NCBI GenBank assembly: GCA_029339505.1
Contig: JAQISU010000081.1
Location: forward strand, 22,159,501-22,223,500
Length of the DNA stretch: 64,000 nt
Source of the DNA: Unio delphinus
Lineage: Eukaryota; Mollusca; Bivalvia; Unionida; Unionidae
Reading direction: 5' to 3'
In this document: piece by piece, positions 12,134-27,190 of the stretch
Layout: each line of letters starts with the position of its first letter
Position numbering within the stretch: position 1 is the stretch's first letter
The notes under the pieces: generated by a model
The model's database searches: none
What the model was told of the DNA's origin: nothing
The model's input: the letters and a program-made list of their open reading frames with translations, nothing else
Translations under genes and position numbers: made by a program

Positions 12134-13190
12134 AATAGTTGTATAATTTCTCTGGTGCTTATTTACGTTTGTAGAGAAATACAACACTGGATAATCATTT
12201 TTATCTTCCTGATTTAGTATTCCACCATCCGTTTCATCATACATATTAAATGGTTGGTTGAAATCTGAAGCTTATAAACTGATGCACAGTTAAGTATGGA
12301 CTTTAATCTCTCGAATGCCTTCTGACATTTGTCAGAAATATAAAATTTGGTTTCCTTACTCAGTAAATTAGTTAGAGACTCAACGTTATTGACATAATTA
12401 GCAAAATGTCTGATAATATCAAGTCATACCTACAAATCGCATCAGTTGCTCTTTCATTGATAGGCACAGGGAATTCGGAGATGGCTTTAAACTGAGCGCT
12501 TCTACAGGCTTGACTTGACCATGGCCTACAAGATCTCTTAAAAATGTGAAACAAACTCGGCGAAGCTCACATTTACTTAAATTCGTTGTCAAATTTGCCA
12601 TACTCCAATAAACAAAGAATTTCCGGATAGTTTCCAGGTGATTTTGCCAGGAATTACTGTATATAATGACACGGATGTACGCATCATAGCCATGTATACT
12701 ATCATGTTCATTATTTGCTGGAATGGTTGGGGGGATGTCTTTACCGAATGGTATCATTTTATAATGGTACAGTCCATATGGAGTTGCAAAGGCTGACATT
12801 TCGTTTGTTCTATCTGTAAGTGGAATTTTCCACAACCCGTTTAATAGGTCAAACCTGGTGACATATTTTGAATTTCTAATTCTGTCAATACATTAATCAA
12901 TTCTTGGTACTGTAAACGAATCTGTTTTGATGACAATGTTACCTATTCTGTATTTAGTACACATACGGAAAGAATTATTTGGTTTCGGCACAAGAATACA
13001 TGGCGAACTTCAATTACCTTTGATTCGTTCAATAAAGTCATTCTCCTACAAATATTCAACTTCCCTTTACTACCACTCCTGCATGAGATGATTAATTTTG
13101 TAAAGGTACTCATTTCAAAATTATGGTAGATATTGCTGTGTGCGAGATAGAAAGCATGGAACAAGTTCTCATATTCATATATTAGCTGTT
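11902..13190 (-). pseudogene. Ty3/gypsy-like pol remnant (reverse transcriptase to RNase H)
   Basis: On the - strand, pieces in several frames follow gypsy pol order. From 13160 to 12840 there is the start of the reverse transcriptase. At 12835-12419 IPLTDRTNEMSAFATPYGLY and MIPFG are clear palm-domain signatures, then a connection region. At 12244-12059 YFSTNVNKHQRNYTTIEKE is the RNase H motif 'hQ-x-nYstiEKE'. At 12093-11902 SDHNLLTF closes RNase H. Stops and frame changes break it throughout and no integrase or LTR pair is evident. It lies in the 8.1-kb intron of cadherin gene A, opposite in orientation to the gene. Confidence 0.85.
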
Positions 13191-13442
13191 TTAATTCTTT
13201 TCAATTCCAATGGCTGTATATATGAAAGTTTATTTTCCTGATTCATTAAAATTTCAGAATATCAAAGACTTGTTGCCAAACAATAAATGAATAACCTCAA
13301 TGGGCAATGAACACAACGCCGACAGTCACTTGTCCATTAACTAATTCTGATGTTAAATTAACAGTAATGAATGAAATTTGAATAAAATTTCACTATACTT
13401 TCTGAGCAAGAATACTAGTCCAAACAAACTTTTCATTTTTCA

Positions 13443-13446
<4 letters not shown>

Positions 13447-13513
<67 letters not shown>
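13447..13513. repeat. (TA)n microsatellite
   Basis: About 33 TA units, 300 bp before the last exon of cadherin gene A. Confidence 0.99.
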
Positions 13514-13515
<2 letters not shown>

Positions 13516-13813
13516 TACAACATAAAAAAACGTCTGCAGACTTAAAAACAGGAACACAATAAATAATAATGGCTCTAAGATAATAAATAAATCTGATTAT
13601 TCCGTTCTCTCCTCATTAACACCGTCTGTTACGACTATATCTCAAAACATAACCTCCACGTCACAGACCATACTACTCAATTTATTCAAATGCAATAATT
13701 CCGAAATAAGAAGAGTCTCCTTATTTAATAAAGAACAAATATTTTTTTTCTCTATAAGAAACATGTTCGCATTTCACCAAAAAAAATAATTGAGACCTTT
13801 CTTTAATTTGCAG

Positions 13814-14119
13814 GCTGCGGAAGTGGGAAGCAGCCAGCCTCCTGCACATGCAGTCATCACAGTTAGAGTGAGTCTGAAGGACTCTTCACTTGATAACTCC
13901 GAACTGCCTGGGGATCCGAAATTAGATGGACAAAGTCTGATGTCTGCTGTAATAGCTCTCAGTATCGGTCTTGGTATCACTATTACCTCTTCAGCGATCA
14001 TAATCTTTACGTTGTGCCACAAATATAGGAAGATGGCTTTTCAGGAGTACGGTGTACCCATGAGAGGTATTCAAGAGCATCCATATTTATCTATTGAGCC
14101 CTCTAGAAACCAAGCTTGA
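13814..14119 (+). CDS. Cadherin-like gene A, last exon: membrane span and tail
   Basis: Follows a pyrimidine-rich acceptor ending TTTAATTTGCAG and continues in phase 0 from exon 5600-5727. The first residues finish a cadherin beta strand (AHAVITVRV). A linker follows, then a hydrophobic span of about 25 residues beginning SLMSAVIALSIGLGITITSS, a basic stop-transfer HKYRK, and a short cytoplasmic tail of about 35 residues ending at a TGA (14117-14119). The tail is much shorter than the catenin-binding tail of classical cadherins, so this is probably a non-classical or protocadherin-like protein. It ends the gene. Confidence 0.9.
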   Translation, partial: AAEVGSSQPPAHAVITVRVSLKDSSLDNSELPGDPKLDGQSLMSAVIALSIGLGITITSSAIIIFTLCHKYRKMAFQEYGVPMRGIQEHPYLSIEPSRNQA

Positions 14120-14428
14120 AAAAACAGCGCATCTGATAACCTACGCTGATTAGGAAAATACACAAAAGCATGAAGCAAAACTTAATGGATGAAAACATTA
14201 TCTTACCACTTGAGAAAACTGTTGGAATGTACCTTTAACTTTAAGGAAAACCTTTATTGTCTCTCGGAAAAAAGACATCTCAAGAAAAAGCAGGACATAA
14301 AAACCCCTGCCTGTGTTTTAAGGAAACATTTTAATTCCAAAAGTTATAATTTCGGATAGAGACTATATATTTTGTTTCTTATTCTTTTTTGAAACGAGAA
14401 TTATTAAAATGTCAGTTTCAACCGCATT

Positions 14429-14588
14429 AATAAAGAGTACAATACCTATACATCGTGATATACTTTTTATGCTTCAAAATATATTTTCAAAAACGATCAA
14501 ATATTAAATTAACCCCACCCCTTCAATACGATGTGTTACTTTGTTTAAAATGTATATGAATAGATAAAGTGAAAACGTAGGAAATAAA
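14429..14588 (+). terminator. Polyadenylation signal candidates for cadherin gene A
   Basis: AATAAA occurs at 14429-14434 and 14583-14588, 310 and 465 bp after the stop codon. Either could end the 3' UTR. Confidence 0.5.
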
Positions 14589-14599
14589 GACAACATCAT

Positions 14600-17500
14600 T
14601 ATATTGCAATGGCCATGGAATATGTCACTATAGCGTTAGTAATGCTTGAGGTTCATTTCAAAATTTCACAAGTGAAATGACACTTTTCTAAGTGTTGCTA
14701 AGATATAAAAAAAGACGTAATGTAGTGTAGAAATCAGATATGCTAAAAACACTGTGAAATATCTGCCGAGCAGAGAAAAAGGTAGTCCCTGCCTAAATAT
14801 AGTCCCCAATGAAACTGTCGTAATTTGCTGGTAAATAATATCGTTATATCCCTCTATATCGTAGTATCTGTGCCAGAACCCAAATTAAAGACCTTTCGAA
14901 ATTTATTTTTCATGTATGGCACGGTGTCGCTCAAAATTCATCCAAGTCTTTTACTAATTACTGAATTATTAAATGTATGTGAAAAAACTTATATTTCTTT
15001 TGCCGATAGTTTTCCTACTCGTGCACTCCGTCATCGAAATTTGTTTTCCAGTTTTGTTTTAATCTGTAATTTGGTTTAGCTAGACTTAACTTTAAACCTT
15101 ACGTAGAGGTCTTCGTAGGAGGGAAAGTAAGTTGACGATTTCCACCCCAAAAATGGAGTATGTCATTGAGCAATTATTCGAAATTTTACATACAAGAGAT
15201 GGATAGGATATCAGAGAAACCACAAATTACATGTTTGATATAATCTATTATTTTACACTGCACATAGGTATTAGTGTATACAATGATGGTCCTGTATCTA
15301 TTCTAAAATCCGGCATCACGTGAAAAAATGCGGATCAATTATTTTTATATGTAGCTGAATGTGCATCGAATACACCTAGTGATCACATATTGACGATAAC
15401 ACCATAGTCACAGTCACTAGATTGTATACCATTTCAGTGCATTAATATCTGACAATTTCTCTATGCATGTATATGAAATAGTTGATGATATATACATGAA
15501 AGTACCTGAGTGACTGAACATGAAAAACATAACTATATTCTTAAGCCGGAATGTTTTCAGGCAATATAAAAATTATCAGTCACAATATATTGTTTTACTA
15601 TATATACGACTTAGATAGTGTGTCCAAAATACATTATCCTTCAAATTCAGATAAGATTCCAAACTTAAAGCCTCTTGTGTGGTTTAGAGATATTTTTATT
15701 CAAGTATTTTGGACACGAATATATTACGTAATTATTACCAGTGTGCACAATGTGATATCATGCATCGAACTGAATACACTCGTTAAACTTTCGACTTCTA
15801 CGAAGAAAGTTTAGTTTTAGTTTAAAGATAACAATTTAAATTAGCACACTCCCTACATGATTCTAGTTTTTCCAATTTTTCTGAATATTTCAACGAGCAT
15901 CCATCATAGACTACACTGCCAGATACAAAGATAGGTCTGATTTAAGTTATATACAGTTTTTATAAAATGTGCACGCTAAGTTTGTATTTTATTCTAAGAA
16001 GAAACCAGAAGGACAAGATCAGAAGGATGAAGAACATGTAGAAAGTTACGGGATGATAGTTATACCAAAAGTTTAAGTCTGAACTTTCTAAATCAGGACG
16101 TCAAATCGGACGCCGCATTGAAAAAAAAAACTCGATGTCACATCATTTTACTTGTAAAAATGGTGGCTAAACGTTACACAAGCAGGTGTCCGTAAACATC
16201 AACCATAGATCATATAGTAATACTCCCAATGTTGTTTTATCCTATCCTGGTCAGCAAAGCACATGTTTCCACTGGACAAAGTTTTGAGATTAGCCGGTAA
16301 GATGAAAAAAATGACAAAATGCCTCCTAGTGAAACGTTTAGGATTCGAAGAAAAACAATGAATCACTTCAGATGGCCAGCTTCAGTACATCATCAAAACC
16401 CAAACACATTTTATACATCAGTCATTGATTTTCAAAACATTTTTTTCCACATTTCCTTCTATTGTCCTGCTGAAACAAACATGCTTAAACGTTATTATAC
16501 ATATTTTTAACGCGGATAGAGAGCAAGAAAAGCCTATATGACAAAAATCAGGTAAAACTATGTAATTCCATAAAATTGGATCTAATCTAGTCATATTTAT
16601 TTTCATTTTGTAAAATACCCACGTTATCTGATTGGAACAAATTTATTGAGCAGTGGTGCTTCTCGTCTACGTTTTTAACTATTTTGCACTCAAGGTGTTA
16701 CCAATTATCTCTTTATATAATCCGTTTGCTATTTCTTAGTTGATTTATCGCATGTACTTTTATATTTTTGGTACACTTCCATGCTTATTACATTTATTTT
16801 TGTCATGGATAAAACTCAATTTTTTCCACATCTGGTCGATCCTTTTATCATTGTTCTTTAAAGAAAAAAAGCACAATGTTTAAAGATGATAGAGATTTTA
16901 ATTTTTGAAGCAGCGCTAAGTATTTCAATATTTAAATTCACTTTTTGAAAAGGAGCAACCAAATTATTTCAAACTTTCATAAATGCTCCAGATGTTAAAT
17001 CTGAGAAAGTCACATCTTTCTGTAAAAACGAAAACGTTAATTTTAACTCCACGAAGTAACATTCTTTGGGTACTTCTTGCGCTAGTGTTATGTTCATAAT
17101 CACTATGTCAGTGGGACTTTTCTACACATTTATTACACACAAACGTATATCTGCTCATTATAATTCTTTAAAATTCGCTACATATCGTGGACAGTTACTT
17201 TGCAGATCTTAAAGACTTTTGTCACACACTGCAGCATTTCAAAGTCACCAATGACTAGAGACATTGTTTTCATTATATTGCAAGTATGCTTCAGAACCTT
17301 CAATGTACTTAGAAAGTTTTGCTGTTGAGAAATCCACAAGAGAAATCCACGAACAGAATGATTCTTCTTGATCATGACCCTGTTTGAACAATTCCATTGC
17401 ATCTTTGGATGGGTTGTGATAGTATACCTTTACTATTACTAGATACAAAACAAACCCGTATCGTCCTTGGGTTGAACACAATGTTTGTGCATTTTGTGTG

Positions 17501-17630
17501 ACATTCACATAATTTACTCATCTCGAAAATCCTCAGGCATGGATCTTAAGACAAAAGGGAAACAAGCCCCTATTACCTTCCGTAGAAATGGAAATTACAG
17601 TCAAAAGGTAATAATAAAAAACCCACAGAA
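14600..17630. other. Intergenic, nothing recognised
   Basis: AT-rich sequence after cadherin gene A. Open frames of 60-90 codons show no domain signature and no splice context. Confidence 0.5.
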
Positions 17631-17639
17631 CCCATGCTA

Positions 17640-18720
17640 AGGAAAATCAAAACGAGGACAATGGAACTAAATTATCAAGACATTCCCACGGAGATCCACC
17701 TAGAAGAAACAGTGAAATGGTCGAGGAAAAACTGAAAAGAAAGCAATACATGCAAGAATGGACATATTATTCTCACTCCCACCAAACATAGAATACGGCT
17801 TTTAGACATAGAAAAAAAGGATGTAATGATGATAGAAAGAGCCTTCTTTCTACACGGATTCCTGCCCAAATCCTGGTATAGGGATGAATATACCACCTGA
17901 AATGCATTAGATGAGGGAGCACAGGTCGCCCCCCCCCCCCCAATAATTCTCCAACCAACAAGAAAGAGAGAAATACAAAAGGCTCCGGAAAGAACAAGCA
18001 GCCAAATCCAAACCAAAGAGACCAACAAAAACAGAAATAACAACTAAAACAAAGACAACAACCGTTTGGGAAATGCAGAAGTAACAACAGAAAACCCTGT
18101 CAAAGGAGACAAAATCTAAAAGCAAGGAAGTAAAAAACCCCAAAACAACACAGACACATATGAGAATACAGCAGAACGTATAAGGTACAATAATCAACTA
18201 CAGAAGCCACATCAATAACAACAGAAGTACATGAAATGTTACAAAGAACACCACCACAATCAAAATCAGTAACAACGACACTACGGCAAATAATAGCAGA
18301 TACAGCAGAAACAGCCACAGCAACCACAATGACAACAAAAGCGCAGGAGACGGAGCACGAGTTAAATACACCACCACCACCACAAAATTTAACAACAAAG
18401 ACACCATCGCAAACAATACGAGAATCATACACAAGAATAGAACAGCATTGCAGATGATTGAGAAACTACGGTAATGCCACTTCCAAGAATTTAGACAAAC
18501 AAAAATAACAACGAAGTATCGAAACAACTAAAAGAAAACATTATAGTAGCAGGAATAATAGCACTAATAGAAGGGAGAATTAGACACCACATCACCTAAT
18601 GGGAAAGAAGAAGAGAAAAAGAAAGAAAGAGAAATACTCAGGAAAAGAGAGAGAAAAGACGCACAAGACAGGAGGATGGCGAGATGATGCCAAAATATTA
18701 CCTTGAGAATGATATCCAAA
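17640..18720 (+). other. Strand-asymmetric A-rich segment, possible decayed retroelement ORF
   Basis: The + strand is rich in A and AAC/ACA triplets and very poor in T, with coding-like fragments in shifting frames (for example IERAFFLHGFLPKSWYRDEY near 17840). Composition and fragments resemble a gag/ORF1-type protein with a Gln/Asn/Lys-rich tail, and mirror the T-rich segment at 35.1-35.9 kb. The open frames on the - strand are shadows. The call is tentative. Confidence 0.3.
17929..17941. repeat. Poly-C tract
   Basis: A run of about 13 C in an otherwise AT-rich region. Confidence 0.95.
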
Positions 18721-18737
18721 ATGCAAAAAAAAAAAAA

Positions 18738-18740
<3 letters not shown>

Positions 18741-18795
<55 letters not shown>
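18741..18795. repeat. (GA)n microsatellite
   Basis: About 27 AG units directly following an A-rich run. Confidence 0.99.
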
Positions 18796-18798
<3 letters not shown>

Positions 18799-19125
18799 CT
18801 TATCTCTTAGATACAATACTTGTATATATAAAAATAAAAAAAAAACCTAATATTAGTATCATAGATACAACATTTCCAGATATAGCAATACATACAAGAA
18901 CACACAAATTACACAATTAAGCGTCGACAACAATACAAGTACAGCACGGGAAACTCATGTACTGGTCTTAAAAGATGAAAGAAGGGAGAACACCCAACCT
19001 CCTCAGCAAAATAGAAAATCATCTAACCAAATCCCTCAAACTTTTAAGCAGTTTATTTTCCTCACCAGCAAGATTGCTTTAATTCTATAGGACGCTGGCT
19101 ATGGGGATATTATGTATGTATGTAT

Positions 19126-19688
19126 TGTTACGTGCTTAGGCTCGAATAAACAGTAACATAGCAAGAGTGAAAATAACAAGCTTGTAAAAACTTAATAAAC
19201 AATTTATTGAGCACAAATATTTTCCAGAAAAGAAAAACAAATGTACGGTTTTAAGAATCAATTCCAAAATTAATCCAAAAATAATTCAAAATATTATTCA
19301 CTAGAGACATTGCAAAAGTCCTGGTAATAAATAAATAATTCCAAGTTCGAATCCCAGCGAAGTATCCAAGATGAAAGACGATGTCACGTGATGAAGTCAG
19401 TTCTTGGTAATAAAATTCTATGAGCACAATTCTCTTCCAGATAAATAACAAAATAAATCCTCTTGATCGAAACGAATTGAAATAATTTCCAATACAAGGT
19501 AATTTAAAATAACTCAAAACGACACAACTTAATATTCTAACACCCCAAGTTCTACTAAATAGTTCGCTCCAAAACATAATTTATATACCTGTATTTATGT
19601 AAACAAGGAAGGGGTCACATGATCTTCTAGAATCTTTTAGAACAAATTTACGTTCAAAAAACCACGTACCAATTAAAAATATGACCCA

Positions 19689-19738
<50 letters not shown>

Positions 19739-20060
19739 CGGCAGGTCTATAGGAATGTGCTACATGATATAACCCAATAACACACTGAAGCGAATGAAAA
19801 TATGACCCACGTATGACCCAATTAAAAATAGAAAGATGTTTATAACAAAGCTCCATAATGTCTTTGGAATCAAAAAGTCATTTTAAAAGCTTGTTTACAA
19901 CTCTGAAGCCAGGTCAGAAATGATGTCAACACCTGGTGTTTACTTGTAAAGTACAGATCATCTCCCAATGAATGAATCTTAAATGTAAAATGTCAAATTT
20001 GAATCTGACAAACAAACAATAAAAATAAATTTAATTGACTTAAATCAAATATACGTAACA
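19126..20060. mobile_element. Solo-LTR-like element, 935 bp
   Basis: Starts TGTTACGTGC and ends TACGTAACA, so the ends carry the TG...CA and short inverted termini TGTTACGT/ACGTAACA of gypsy-type LTRs. It is flanked by GTAT (19122-19125 and 20061-20064), which is also the unit of the surrounding microsatellite; the target duplication is therefore suggestive rather than proven. No pol sequence lies inside. A second, small insertion sits within it at 19690-19796. Confidence 0.6.
19690..19796 (-). mobile_element. CA-tailed retroposon fragment inside the LTR
   Basis: A (TG)n run followed by TAAATTGTCGGCAGGTCTAT and about 45 more bases, flanked by the 13-bp direct repeat AAAATATGACCCA on each side, a target-site duplication. 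Read on the - strand it is a short body with a (CA)n tail. The same body occurs inverted at 20249-20312 with no visible differences. Confidence 0.65.
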
Positions 20061-20113
20061 GTATGTATGTATGTATGTATGTATGTATGTATGTATGTAT
20101 GTATGTATGTATG

Positions 20114-20150
<37 letters not shown>
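20061..20150. repeat. (GTAT)n then (TG)n microsatellite
   Basis: GTAT units run to about 20113, then TG units to 20150. The shorter GTAT run at 19111-19125 is the other half of the array, split by the LTR-like element. Confidence 0.95.
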
Positions 20151-20151
<1 letters not shown>

Positions 20152-20248
20152 CGCATTGCTTATAACCATTAGGCCAGAAACACACAGTTGTGTTGAGATG
20201 ACTGAGACAAAGAACAGTCATTCAGTATAGTATGTAATTAGGCCAAAT

Positions 20249-22094
<1,846 letters not shown>

Positions 22095-22106
22095 TTCCTA
22101 AAGTGA

Positions 22107-22433
22107 TTTGTTTGTTTGTTTGATTAGGAATCATTGACGTAACTTTAACAATTTTTCAGTCATATCGCTAGGATGTCTGCAGTGAGGCAGTTTATATTGA
22201 TGTCTAGCACTGGGGCATCATGCCGCAGACATGTAGCATGATGTCCCACCCAGTCACATTATCCTGACACCAGGCCGACCAGTCCAAACACTAACCTCTT
22301 ATGCTTAGCGCCAAGCGAGGCAGCTGGTAGTACCATTTTTCAAAGTATTTGATATGACTCGGCCGGGATTCGAACCCACGACGTCCCGCTTCCGCGGCGG
22401 ACACTCTAACCACTAGGCCACCGGAGCGGTTGA
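22107..22433 (-). mobile_element. tRNA-derived SINE, full length
   Basis: On the - strand the head has polymerase III boxes: A box TGGCCTAGTGG and B box GGTTCGAATCC. A conserved body of about 220 bp and a (CAAA)n tail follow. The 12-bp target duplication TTCCTAAAGTGA flanks it exactly (22095-22106 and 22434-22445). It belongs to the same family as 41960-42268 and 48488-48814 and is the best preserved copy. Such elements are moved by a partner LINE. Confidence 0.9.
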
Positions 22434-22859
22434 TTCCTAAAGTGAACATATGGTTAAACGCAATTGTGCTGAAACTTCATTAACTTTAATTTTTGAATCC
22501 TTATGGTCAGACATATATTTATCTCAGTATAGACCTATCGTTGACGTAATCGTCTATTAGAGAAAACATGTCTACGACCGAATATATTTTATCTACGTGT
22601 GATAAATTTTGCACTGAAGAATCTGGTATTAATTTAGCAATGGGAATTCCAAAGTAAAGTTTGTAAAGGACTGAAATTTCAGCAATAAAATAGTCTCCTT
22701 ATTTATTTTCAGTAATAAATAGGATATCTATCAAAAGATCAATTTTACGAAACGTTTAATTTTCGTTGTCGAGAAATAATTTTCGACCAAACCCATGTAT
22801 AATATAATGATTCTTCACCCATTTCTATACTGGTTCTCGTTCTTCAATGTAATTAGTAT

Positions 22860-23264
22860 CGTGAGTCCTACAACACGATGTCACATTATTCGGCTCTTAT
22901 GACGACGCAACTCAGCGGGGTTTCTGCTTATCAGCCGACCTGAGTTTTTCTTAATGCTTATCACCGTGTTCGATTTAAAGTGTGATTTATTATTGTACCA
23001 GATGGGGCCGAATTTATATGAATGTGGTCGTTAGATTAACTGCACGTTTGTTGTGTTGAGACATATTTTCATTCAACGTGTACATAGCCAATCTTTGAAT
23101 GTTTTCAGAAACGCAGTTGTTTCCGCCATTGTAAAAACGACTCGATTAATGACATTATTTTCTACTTCGTCACATATTGAAAGACTTTGTTCAATTTTAT
23201 GAGAATGATTCTCAATATTTTCTATTAACGTGTGTCATGTAAGCCGTGGATTAAGTGATTGAAG
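22860..23264 (+). other. Candidate 5' untranslated exon of cadherin gene B (weak)
   Basis: A less AT-rich stretch ends at a strong donor, GAAG|GTAAGTAC, at 23264/23265. The signal-peptide exon of gene B starts after an acceptor at 43243, so an upstream non-coding exon must exist somewhere. This is one candidate only and no promoter was recognised. Confidence 0.2.
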
Positions 23265-23540
23265 GTAAGTACATATTTTTGTGTTTTGGCGAAATGGAAA
23301 ATTTTATGAGAAACTTGCAGGAAAGGATATTCATGCTTTTTAACTAAGTGTTATTTATGTAGAGTTAAATATATCGAGTTCGAATTAGGATATATCTTAC
23401 ATATATAAAGTGTAGGGAAATATATATTTTTCAAAAGCTGCGACACTGATACAGGTAATCGAGAAAACACCATTTCTTGAAAAGTTGGAGTTTACATCGT
23501 GATCTTATTAGTGATGACAATAATGAATGTGTTGATGGTT

Positions 23541-23578
<38 letters not shown>
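23541..23578. repeat. (CAT)n microsatellite
   Basis: About 12 CAT units. Confidence 0.98.
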
Positions 23579-23710
23579 TAAAAGTCGATTATGAAAAAAA
23601 TCCAAACAAATAATCATTACTTCCGATTTTATTGAAGCATCTTTTCTCTACCAAATTTACTCATGTGATCAATTGTTCTGATATATAGATAGTCATGCAG
23701 ACATACATAC

Positions 23711-23845
23711 AGACAATAGTATTGTGGTAGATTACTATTCAGGACTTGATATACAAAAAAAGTGTTTTGGCAAATTACTATTCAGAGCTTGATATCTAAT
23801 TGTGTTGTAGCCAATTAATAATCAGGGCTTGATATATAACGGTGT
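23711..23845. repeat. Degenerate ~50-bp tandem repeat, 3 copies
   Basis: Three units share the order ATTACTATTCAGGACTTGAT, a short AT stretch and GTGTT. Confidence 0.7.
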
Positions 23846-26638
23846 TCCTTTTATATTCGTTGTATGACATGAAATTGAAATTGTTAAGAGCAATAGACGG
23901 AATAAACACTAGACATTGGCAAAGTATACAGTTTAATTTCTGGAATCTGCCTTTCTAACTTGTAATGACGACGGATTAGGAGTATGTCAATTTGCTGTCT
24001 TTCTTAGCAACACTATAAATTCCTGTTCCAAAGTTGATGTTCGAATTCCATCCATGCGGCATATTTTTTGTTGTTGCATACCCTTTTATTTTCCCTAAAA
24101 ACTTTACATAATCGGCGTCATACAGTATTTCTCCATATCGCACTGCTTTATACCAAAAGACGTGTGTCTTAAAATAGTTATTGCTTTAAAATTGCAGTCA
24201 TCTACTAGCACATCTATGATAAGATTGGAATGTTATGTCATAATCAGCGTTCTTGTCGATGACACACGCTCAGCTTATAAAAGTGGTCTGTATTTTTCCA
24301 TACTTCACGGATTCGTACACCACGACTCATGGGTCTGAAGATAATGTCGTGTATTAGGAACTAGTTTGTAAATAACAAATACACGCTCGTATATCAGACG
24401 CGTTAGATTTTGTAGATAACTAAACAAGCTGTTTCGTCTATTGGAAAGCAGAGATAATGAAATCACAAATGTGGAAAAGTTCACCGAGTCAAAAATTAAA
24501 CTTTCAAAGAAGCAAACGAATGAACGTGATATTAGCAATATCTACAACAGTAGCAAGAGGCGCATTATTTGAAAATTACTTTCTGATCATTTATTTAAGA
24601 TAAATATTCGTAACTTTTTGCAAATATAATGATCCAGACCATGACAGGTGCTCTGTAGGGATTATAATAAAACATATTTAGGCAAAGAGTCACAACATAT
24701 TGATCAGATACGTAGCAGTTGTACATCTAATCACTAAATTCTAATTAATTTTTTTTTGTTAGGAAACTTAGAGAAGGACTGGTGATAGGGCAATGCGAAC
24801 GAGGCATCCAACTTGGGCCCCGCGCTTTAAGGAAATCAATTCCACAGTGCATTTTTCTTTCTTTCGGGTCCCACTCTTCGCTATAGCTGCCTTGGGTCCC
24901 ACACATACTAGGGCCGGGCGTGACTAAGAGCACCAGAGTCAGTAAACCAAGATGACAAAGGAATTTTATTTCCGCTGAATTTCACCCAGCAGCTGATTTG
25001 CAATTTTCCCCGTTTAACTATTTTGATACAATGTTAGGGGTAGAAGACATACTCTGTTTGATATGGGTCATAGCTGGGGTCCCTCTAGCAGCGAGTATGC
25101 AAGTGACAGGGCATAAACAGTGTTTCTTCTTTAGCTGATAATGAGTAAATATACTCACATTTATGCATTTCCTGACCATAATTTCTTCCTTGCTCATATT
25201 ACATGTACATCTTACAGAGCTGATCCAATAAATCTAGACCATCTCAAGCAGAAAAACAGAATTGAATTGGATCGACAGGAAAACGAAATCCATTCATTAC
25301 AGACCAAATGGAAAAGTTGTTTCAATGCACATTCGATTGCAATGTGACTCTAAATTCCAGTATTAAGTAGACCAAAGCGAGAACTTTTAAAAACTAATAT
25401 CGAGCGCGTGACGAAGTTCAAAGGTCGCTGGGCGGTGATTTAGTTTAGAATACGACTTAAATTTAAATACTTTGTGTCTTGTAGTGTATTCTTGTAATTA
25501 TTAAGCGAGGCAGAAAAACAAAATGAATACATCATAAAGGGTTGCTCCATTTAGATCGGAAAATATGAACTCGTTTTCTTCAGAGGAATTCTGAACTTCC
25601 GTCATAATTTCTCATACGAATGCAGTAACCTATATTTCTTTTATTTCTCTGTGCGTTGTATACAGAGACTAAAATGCTTCATTTTGAATGAATCTTAAAG
25701 ACAAAACTAAGTATTCAATAAATAAATTACAGCATCTGAATGAGAAAATATGAGCATGTTTTTCTTAGCGATACTGCTAACATAACAAAAAAAAGACTCG
25801 TTTATTTGTTTCCCATACAAATGCAGTAACCTATAAGCATTGCATTGCTTCATACTGCGCAACACGTATGTCTCTATATATTATGGCGTGTTAAGAATGT
25901 TTTAAATTGTAGATAGAGATGGCTCGTTCATGAAGAGGAGCAGAGGTTTTGCTTATTAGATTAGTGTGTGGATGAACCAAGCAAGTTTTGTGAGCCATTT
26001 GAAAGTAGAGATGACTTTCAGGCAAGTAAGCGACAGAACGTCACATTCACAAGGTCCAACAATGACTTTACGCACAGGCCTTTGAAATTATATCCCTCTA
26101 GTACATCAAACTGTGAAGAGTCCATGGGGCATTAATACGCAGACATACACATTGTTTCAACAGTAGGCTATAGCTTCTATACTCTCTAAAAAAATTTAAT
26201 CATTAGCGATGTAAGATAATAGCTAGAAAATATTAATATTCCCCGTTTTCTAAATGAATTATACATGGTACACAATTTCATCAAAATCCTCTCTGCTTTC
26301 CCTTTCATATTTGTTTCTCTCTGTTTCTCACACGCATAAGGGACATAATACGCAGAAATCTGTAGAGTGAGAGAAAAGAATAATCTGGAACTGATGAAAC
26401 CAGTGAATTTATATTACAATGTCTAAAAGGCCGCCCCATCCCCTCCTCTTTCACTGCTAATTGGTAAGGCAGTAGTCTGACTAACTGACCAACAAACACA
26501 CTTAAGGATGGACAATTAAAAAGACACAGTAACGTATAATTCTTAATATAATTTTATGCATGGATCGAAAACTTATTTCATAATTTAAACTTTTCGATAC
26601 TTTTTTCAAATACTTCAACAACAAAAAAATAGGTTTCC

Positions 26639-26639
<1 letters not shown>
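23846..26639. other. Intergenic, nothing recognised
   Basis: Two diverged phrases ending ATACAAATGCAGTAACCTAT-like occur near 25610 and 25820 and may be old repeats. No gene recognised. Confidence 0.5.

Positions 26640-26675
<36 letters not shown>
26640..26675. repeat. (AAT)n microsatellite
   Basis: About 12 AAT units. Confidence 0.98.
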
Positions 26676-26676
<1 letters not shown>

Positions 26677-27061
26677 TTCAATAAATAAATAAAGTAAAAG
26701 GTTTGACTCAGAACAAATAATCTGTAGTCAATAAATGAATCGCTTCCAGCTTGAACATTGATGGTTCCTACTTCTATAATACAACACAAAAACTTATATA
26801 TCTTGCAATGAGACTCATCATTCAAACCACTCTGTTTATCTAGTGGGGTCTGCGATCGTGATTGAAGTTGAACTATTAGAGTTCAAATAGAAATATCATA
26901 TGTTTACAGAGAGACATACATGGTGAGATTGCATGTCAATGCAATCAATAAATTCCCTATATTGCGACTAAACGCGAACATTACTTCCTGCCGTGTGTTA
27001 TCTCGAGTAGTTAGGTCAAGACAGTAGTATTAGGGCACCGCAACCGTAGAAAGTTTTTTTT

Positions 27062-27190
27062 AGTGCAGAGGCAATTCGACTAACGTGCTTATGTCATTAC
27101 CACGGTATCTGATTTGACTGAGGGGTTCGAATCTGCACCCTTTTGGTCGCGAGTCTGGTACGTTAACCATTGAATCACTATGGCTCCTTG
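27062..27190 (-). mobile_element. tRNA-like SINE head, different family
   Basis: On the - strand GAGCCATAGTGATTCAATGG resembles a tRNA 5' half with an A box, and GATTCGAACCCC is a B box about 35 bp later. The body does not match the 22107 SINE family. No target duplication or tail recognised. Confidence 0.6.

Noticed and set aside
17675..18527. Several long hydrophobic frames on the - strand
   Set aside because: They are the complement of an A-rich segment, which turns into Phe, Leu, Val and Cys codons; no membrane-protein family recognised.
24760..24930. GC-rich segment with GGGCCC and GGGTCCC
   Set aside because: Could be an old MITE, but no inverted ends or target duplication were found.
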